A stretch of DNA of 64,000 nucleotides from Blastomussa wellsi. Its lineage: Eukaryota > Cnidaria > Anthozoa > Scleractinia > Plerogyridae. Position 1 is the stretch's first letter, and each line of letters opens with the position of its first letter. A program made the position numbers and the translations under genes. Positions 58,901 to 64,000 of the stretch are shown one piece after another. The notes below the pieces were generated by a model, which was given only the letters and a program-made list of their open reading frames with translations, did not search any database and was not told where the DNA came from. The DNA lies in the NCBI GenBank assembly GCA_947652115.1, contig OX393563.1, forward strand, positions 4,133,516-4,197,515, given 5' to 3'.

Positions 58901-61205
58901 TTATTACTATAATTATTATTTGTGAAAACTACATGGATGAAGTCAACATTCTTTGTTTAATGTTGATCACAATAGCTAAGGCTTACCATACTCTGAGAGC
59001 TTCTTCTCATCCTGTAGGACCTTGCCTTTAAAAATAAGTCTTTGTTTATCAGGCGATATATTCTGAAGAAGGCAAAAATACACTAACAGTAAATCACTGC
59101 CCCGGCACTGCAAAATCAAATTGAACCCTGACTATCACATGCACCACATACCGTATTATGAGCTGAACTCATTTTATTTTGTTTCGTTGCTAAATTTTAC
59201 TGCAAGCTATAGTAGGAACTGCTCATGACTTAATTCAAATTCTTCTGTGCACATGCCTACTGTATCCACCCAAAAGCTGTTCAAAGATAGATACCCTTCT
59301 GATTGTATAGTCTGCATGTGGAAAGAATGTGAATTAATTAAATTTGTGATCAGACATCTGGGCTCTGCTCTGTGATAAGTATGAAATGACCTGATTATGG
59401 TGATTCCCTAGTTTTGCATCTTTACTGTGCATAACTGCACATGCAATAATAGTGCACATTGAGACATGACAGATTTAAGTTTCTTTTTGTCTGGAGCTCT
59501 GCAGATAATTAAATAATCTCCCTGTAACATATATGAAAACAAATTCCCAGAGCAGAATAATAAATAATCATCAAAAATGTGTATTTATCAATTATTTGAG
59601 AAGCTTACACTTTGAAAAACAAAAGTCGTAAAGGTCAAAAAGCCTGTGTCTAATTTGTCCATATATTGTAATTTATGCTGTCGTTTAATAGATAAGAGTC
59701 ACAAAAGAGTATTGCTCGAGAAAGGGTGGAAACAATTTGATATGCTTGCCGAATTGAATAGTCTGGAGTTATCGAACTGATCGATAAGCAAGTATATCTG
59801 CAAAAACTGTGTTGCAGAACTGAAAAAAAAACGAATAAGACTTCTTGAGCAGATAGAAAAGTTAGAAGAAGAACTTAAATGTCTGCTGGGACTCCATCAT
59901 CATAAAAGATAAGCGACTTGAGTCTTCCATAAACGATCGCAACAGCGATATCACAACGACAACACTGGAACCACGAGCGCTTCCGGCGCGATAGGAAAAG
60001 TAAAGATTTGCCGTATCCTGTTGTCAAATTCACAAATACATTGCCGCCTCCAAGAAATGTCTTTAGTGTGTTTTCTCGTATCTAGTAGAAGTTGATCGAT
60101 TTCAAACATTCATCACTGATCTCCGTTGTTTTGTTTTCACGGGAAAAACGAGGAATATTAACTCGTTACGTGACTGCACAGTTTACTGCACGTCTACTGC
60201 ACATGAAGTAAATTAAAATTGGACCAATCGAAAAGCTCGATGGAAAGCAATATGATACTAGCCAATCAGAAATGAATAACAGATTCTTGTAAACGGAACA
60301 AGCTTTTGGGAGCCGTTGCGCAGACGGACTATACCAGCAGTTTTGTCCATCTGCGACGCAGGCTATTCTGGACTATGCTGGAATAATCCAGAAAAATCAT
60401 GTTCTTATTCTGGAATTACAAAATAATGTCAGTTGAATGCACCCTTACAAGATGCAAGATTGACCTGAAAATTTGCTTTCTTCATGTAAAACTGTTGATA
60501 ACTGCAGTGAAAGCTATTACCACTACTTGATGCAAAATTATTGCACATGAATTTAGATATCTTAATTACTTCATTTCCTGTTATAAAGTACATTAAAGTC
60601 AACTGGATGAACTAAGAGAAAAATTAATACAATTGGCCAAATTTCTTGGCAGCAGTTTCTGTTCTCATAAAACAGTACAGATGTCCAAACTTAGTTGCTA
60701 CGCGAGCACGAACGTGAATTGAAACGGCCATGTTTTTAGTTTCAGTTTTGTTTCTCAGCTAAAAAATGTTGAGGCAAAAGATGTCATGTTTTAGTTTGCA
60801 AACCCTTAACATCACAGTGTACTGTTTAATACTTACAACATCGGGGGAAATCTGTTCCTTGAATTCTTTCACAGTACACTGGCAAAGACAAGAAAAGAAG
60901 ACGTGAGCTTTATTTCCAATCGATAGGAAAGAGAAATGGGCTACGGAAACAGAATTTACCAAAGATAATAACAGTGTACCTCAAGTTTAAAAAGCGCTCA
61001 AGCTGCGTTATTTTACAACGAATATAAACTGAAAACTAAAGTAGCCTCTAATTTAATGAGGATTTAAGAAAGGACATGAAAACGTCCAAGAAACTGAGTT
61101 GTGTGTAATACATCAAACATTTCGATAAAAAGCGATTCTCACCTCTTTGGAAACAGTGAAAACTTTTGTCTGTGAATCGAGTGTCTTCACCGAAATCTGC
61201 ATCAT
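43968..61205 (-). CDS. BAG6: BAG6 (BAT3/Scythe) large proline-rich chaperone scaffold, complete
   Basis: Twenty-five exons join in phase, giving 1180 codons plus stop: 61143-61205, 60837-60878, 58987-59062, 58416-58481, 57532-57659, 57207-57278, 56550-56600, 55993-56073, 55592-55701, 54909-55014, 53956-54177, 52467-53427, 51790-51923, 51391-51484, 50787-50858, 50233-50304, 49696-49793, 49056-49109, 48571-48670, 47605-47735, 46662-46922, 45664-45840, 45408-45515, 44918-45020, 43968-44128. Exons 1-4 form the ubiquitin-like domain (MMQISVKTLDSQ, LIFKGKVLQDEKKL, VIHLVERKP). Exon 12 is a 320-codon Pro/Gln/Thr-rich linker. Helical segments follow, and the C-terminus has EWIPVITTDIVRQRR, the nuclear signal PPKRRK (about 1088-1093) and the BAG-like end with TPLTS and DTDYRPDSFP. 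All match the order in vertebrate BAG6 (about 1130 residues). With GET4 and UBL4A it handles tail-anchored and mislocalised proteins in cytosol and nucleus. Start is ATGATG at 61205. Confidence 0.96.
44515..44818 (+). repeat. Dispersed repeat family R2, copy 2 (BAG6 intron)
   Basis: Similar to 5610-5852 across most of its length, with an extra block containing GATTGGTTTACGCGATGAAT and AAACCAATCAGATTAGATTC. It lies in the last intron of BAG6. Confidence 0.75.
45856..46036. repeat. Long near-perfect hairpin in a BAG6 intron
   Basis: The left arm GCAATAGACCACAAGTTTCT, ATGGTTTATAAGCTGATAAA and CCACGCGGGATGTTGG is mirrored on the right (CCAACATCCCGAGTGG, TTTATCAGCTTATAAACCAT, AGAAACTTGTGGTC). The inner pair GAATTTGTAAATCAC / GTGATTTACGAATTC leaves a short GC-rich loop. 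It lies just upstream of exon 22, in the intron between exons 21 and 22. Confidence 0.9.
48370..48472. repeat. Hairpin repeat in a BAG6 intron
   Basis: GGGACTGTTCATTTTTATG with a G-rich stretch on the left. CCCCCCTACCTCATAAAAAT then GAACGGTCCC on the right. Confidence 0.75.
49273..49336. repeat. Short hairpin in a BAG6 intron
   Basis: GATAACTTGTTGTCACCACTACGA is matched by TCGTAGTGGCAAAACCAAGTTATC, with the loop CATTCTCACTGAAAC between. Confidence 0.75.
52025..52130 (+). repeat. Tandem duplication of a ~54 bp unit (BAG6 intron)
   Basis: Two adjacent copies share AATGTAAGAATTCTTCA(G/A)GAG, TTGCAGTGTAGTTT and AATTTGACATTA. They lie just upstream of exon 13, in the intron between exons 12 and 13. 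Confidence 0.85.
56743..56932. repeat. MITE-like hairpin in a BAG6 intron
   Basis: The ends AATAGACCTTTTTAGCT and AGCTAAAAAGGTCTATT are reverse complements. Inner CCCATTTCAGATCATGTGA is matched by TCACGTGATCTGAAATGGG. Confidence 0.85.
57819..58266. repeat. Very long (~450 bp) inverted repeat in a BAG6 intron
   Basis: Arms of about 200 bp start with TTTAAAGTGCACCTAACCCC, then AAAATATTTTTTCGCTACAATAA, and end with the mirrored TTATTGTAGCAAAAAAATATTT and TGGGGTTAGGTGCACTTTAAA. Inner landmarks GTCTATTCCTGGGTTGA / TCAACCCAGGAATAGAC and CAAACTGATTTGCAT / ATGCAAATCAGTTTG continue the pairing to a loop of about 30 bp. It sits between exons 4 and 5. Confidence 0.92.
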
Positions 61206-62099
61206 TTTTCTAATTCCCGGCCACTCGAGAGGAGTAGCGGTGAGTTCAAAGTATAAAAGGCTGTAGGAAGAAACTTCAAACAGCTGTATCGCGAAAGATT
61301 TTCCTTCTAGATACCTTGCCTAGTCATTGCCAAAAAAATGGCCGCTATCTGCATCGGGAGGTTCAAAGCGAGGGTTGGGTGGGTGAGGTTTTTCTCCGTA
61401 ATGACCTGACCTCGTTCCCAGGAGAAACCTTGGGACGAGGCTATCACTTTTGGTGTGGGGTGGGGGAAGGCCCATGATTAAAGGAAGACTAAAGGCCCCC
61501 CATGGAGATGGGGGACCCCGAGAAGGTGAGGTAACCCGCCCAGGCGCCCAGGTGGCGTAAGCCGCCTGTCCAAGTAAAAACCAGAAGCCACAGCACCCTG
61601 TTTAGGACAAAAATAACGTCAAACACCTATACCTATACCCTGTTTAGGACAAAGGAAAACGTGTTTCCTGTCTAGGATACAGCGAGGCTATCTCGGCGTG
61701 CGAGGTACGTAACCACTGCTCACATGCAGGCATGGAGGTATGTCTAGGACGCCTCCATGCCCTGTTTAGGGGAGACTCGCTTAAATTATTTATATACCCT
61801 AACCCTGTTTAGGAATGAGGGGTCAACAACCATACCCTATCCAGCGACAAGTCCCCTTATAGCTCTCCCCTAAGGGAAGTACCCCCCGCCCATCCTGGAC
61901 AGTAACTCGAGAAAGTTCAACAGTCCCTGACTCGTCCCTGGGGACGAGTCAGCAACAGGCCCAAGTTGCCTTGCGCGTGAAAGTATAGATTGAATATGGC
62001 GGCGCACAGAGCATAAAATTAATTTAATATTTTTCATCAACGTACATTTAAGAGGAAGATAATCTAGCGACGTTTAATACAGTAAGTCAGTGTCAAAAA
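61206..62099. promoter_or_regulatory. Divergent BAG6/FBXW5 intergenic region with repeated CCTGTTTAGGA motif
   Basis: About 0.9 kb separates the two start codons. CCTG(T)TTAGG-type motifs occur at 61597-61608, 61639-61650, 61667-61678 (CCTGTCTAGGAT), 61740-61750 (ATGTCTAGGAC), 61761-61772 and 61804-61815. The core CCT-n4-AGG is partly palindromic. The region is GC-richer than its surroundings and also holds short inverted pieces such as CCTCGTTCCCAGG / CCTTGGGACGAGG (61411-61441) and GACTCGTCCCTGG / GGGGACGAGTC (61930-61950). It must hold both promoters; which of these elements act is not known. Confidence 0.6.
61995..62017 (+). promoter_or_regulatory. YY1-like motif with short upstream ORF before FBXW5
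   Basis: GAATATGGCGGC matches the YY1/TISU-type pattern AAnATGGCGGC. Its ATG (61997) opens a six-codon frame, MAAHRA, ending at TAA 62017, about 80 bp before the FBXW5 start. Confidence 0.5.
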
Positions 62100-64000
62100 A
62101 TGTCTCTCATCACAGACGAAACCATGTTAGAGCTGTTGGACGAATACACAAACAAATCTCTGTGGACTGACCTCCCAGATAATCTTCTTTTGCATATTTT
62201 CGGCTTTCTTTCTCCAAAAGAAGTCTTACTTGCGGGTGAAGTTTGCCGAAACTGGCATCGTCTGTCCAAGGACGAAATGCTGTGGAAATTCGTGCTTCAA
62301 GAAACTTTAAAAACGGACAGGAACAAGATTAGGCTTCCTAATTCATCTTCATGGCTGACAGAATTTCAAAGGATTCACGTTCAAACACCATTTGTGGAAA
62401 GCCAAGTTCTCGAGGAACATACGGACGAAGTTCTTCATGTCGCGTTTTCTCATGATGGCCAACTTTTTGCTTCAAGTTCAAAAGATTGTAGTGTGATTCT
62501 TTGGCGGGTTGATTATTGCAATCGTGTTACTATTGCACAGAAGATAAATTTTCAACAACACAGCTGGGAATATGTCCAGTTCTGTGAGTTCAATGCAAGC
62601 GATACATTGCTTCTTGTTTCGGGGGTAAACAAGTTACGACAGTTCAGCTATAGAGGTGAGTGCACAGACAAGAATATTTTTAATGAAGTTATTCCTTTTC
62701 CGTTGTTTGTTTGTTTGCGTTTACATAATTACATGTATGTGATAATACTGAAGTGTCCCGGGTGAAATGCGTGATGTGGAGATATGTCACCAGGGCGTCT
62801 CACCACTGACTGAATGTACTCACCACCACGAAGCAACCAGAGACAAACCATATGTTATATATGGCAATACCGCTGGCCATGATGAACAGTTGTTCACTTT
62901 TGTTTGTTAACCAATCACGTTAAACCATGCTGCCAGAGTTTAATTCAACATGGCATTTGTGTTTTGATATATCTGTATTTAACATGATACTACATGTTAC
63001 CTGCACCTATCTCTTTTGTGACTATGGGTCACATTATAAGGCCTCTACAGAGCACACCTTCTCTGTCTGCTGCTACTCTTCATACCTTAGTCCAATGCTT
63101 TCAAACCTTTTTGTTCCTCCACTCTTTTCATGTCAGCTCTTTGGTGCTGACCATGATCTTGCCATGTTTCACTCGTAAGATTCTTTGTAGGCACATGTTT
63201 TAAATGACATCAATTGCTTTGTTGTGTCATTTGTTCATTTGCCAAGTTACAGCAAGACTGGCACCACAAGCTTTTTATACAAATATCACAACGTCATTCA
63301 TCATAGAATGTTACTCGACCTCTAGATTGTCTTTCTCCTTCCTTAAAAACTGTTGTTTTTGCACACTCATTCTGAGCATATGCAGACAAATACCAAGATT
63401 TGACAGAGACACGTTCATTTCAAAGATTTATTTGCAATATTTTTGTGCTTACAGACACTGTAGCCGTATTCGCTAACGAAGCGCGATTTTTCAGATTTAG
63501 GGTGTTCTTCTGGGCATGTTATCTCCAAAATGAATTCGGTAACCCCCAATTTTTTTTTTGCATTTCTGACATCAGTTACTCATTATCTTACAGTGGTGAG
63601 AGTTTCAGAAAAAAATCAATGGTAGATAATTTTTGCACGAGCATCCTTAATATTAAAACTTGAGAAAGTTTAGAAGAATTAACCTGTGACTTCAGTTCAG
63701 CATGACATAAACTTATCATTTTCTTTTTTGTTTTCAACAAGTTGAAGCTACATGTACATACTGTACGTGAACTTATGAATGTGCCATTTTCTAATTCATA
63801 AATTTATTTTTAGCTCAAACTTAGTTCAGTATTTTTATTTGAATTTTTAGGGTTTCACAGCTGGAAAAAATGGTGTTGTTTTATTTTTGCAGGTGAAATT
63901 TTTATATGTGAGCTTCAGGGATATTCTGTGGTAGGATTACTTCATGGGATTAACAATGAACCATATGATGTGTTTGGAGCATGGTTGACAGAAAGGTGTT
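62100..64000 (+). CDS. FBXW5: FBXW5, F-box/WD-repeat protein 5 (5' part)
   Basis: Exon 1 is 62100-62655 (ATG at 62100, donor AG|GTGAGT). Exon 2 starts at 63893 after a TTTTTGCAG acceptor, stays in phase 1 and runs off the window edge. An F-box (about residues 20-63: LPDNLLLHIFGFLSPKEVL, AGEVCRNWHRLSKDEMLW) is followed by a WD repeat (about 104-137: EEHTDEVLHVAFSHDG, FASSSKDCSVILW). Exon 2 begins GEIFICELQGYSV and reaches EPYDVFGAWLTE, matching the NKPYDVFGCWLTE region of vertebrate FBXW5. In relatives it links substrates to CUL1- or CUL4-DDB1-based ubiquitin ligases, with roles in centriole number and TSC2 turnover. About 1.2 kb of intron separates the two exons. The gene is divergent from BAG6; the 3' exons are outside the window. 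Confidence 0.95.

Noticed and set aside
1..64000. CRISPR arrays, operons or a bacterial defence-type cluster
   Set aside because: No regularly spaced repeat-spacer array and no prokaryotic gene organisation; the window is clearly spliced eukaryotic DNA.

Overview
The window looks like nuclear genomic DNA of an anthozoan cnidarian, most likely a stony coral. The reasons are AT-rich sequence, many short exons with canonical GT/AG introns, single-exon class A GPCR genes, and very many short inverted-repeat elements and tRNA-derived SINEs scattered through introns and intergenic DNA. No bacterial, organellar or viral gene was recognised. Most real genes are broken into exons, so I rebuilt gene models by hand from splice sites, reading phase and recognised protein families.

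Layout, left to right. (1) About 0.8-1.4 kb, minus strand: 5' exon of an iodothyronine deiodinase-like selenoprotein with an in-frame UGA at the expected selenocysteine position; the rest of the gene lies to the left or outside the window. (2) 1.4-10.8 kb: no recognisable gene, with a SINE and dispersed repeats. (3) 10.9-11.9 kb, plus strand: intronless class A GPCR with a short, Cys-free second extracellular loop. (4) 14.35-24.08 kb, minus strand: a ten-exon TTF1/DMTF1-type Myb-domain gene with a lysine-rich N-terminus, its introns full of MITE-like elements. (5) 26.98-30.21 kb, minus strand: a two-exon coiled-coil protein of uncertain family. (6) 34.6-35.8 kb, minus strand: a second intronless class A GPCR, peptide-receptor-like. 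(7) 36-43.9 kb: repeat-rich desert containing a composite DNA-transposon-like element with other inverted repeats inside it. (8) 43.97-61.2 kb, minus strand: a complete 25-exon BAG6 gene whose spliced exons keep frame throughout and give 1180 codons plus stop. (9) From 62.1 kb, plus strand: the 5' part of FBXW5, head to head with BAG6 across about 0.9 kb, running off the right edge.

The genes are not an operon or a pathway cluster. BAG6 (chaperone and quality-control scaffold) and FBXW5 (substrate receptor for cullin-RING ubiquitin ligases) share a divergent intergenic region and both act in protein quality control or ubiquitin pathways. The deiodinase and the two GPCRs are independent signalling-related loci. 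The most noteworthy items are the UGA-containing deiodinase, the repeated CCTGTTTAGGA-type motif between BAG6 and FBXW5, near-perfect long hairpins that suggest recent MITE activity, and the YY1-like ATGGCGGC start-site motifs. I found no convincing previously undescribed multi-gene system.
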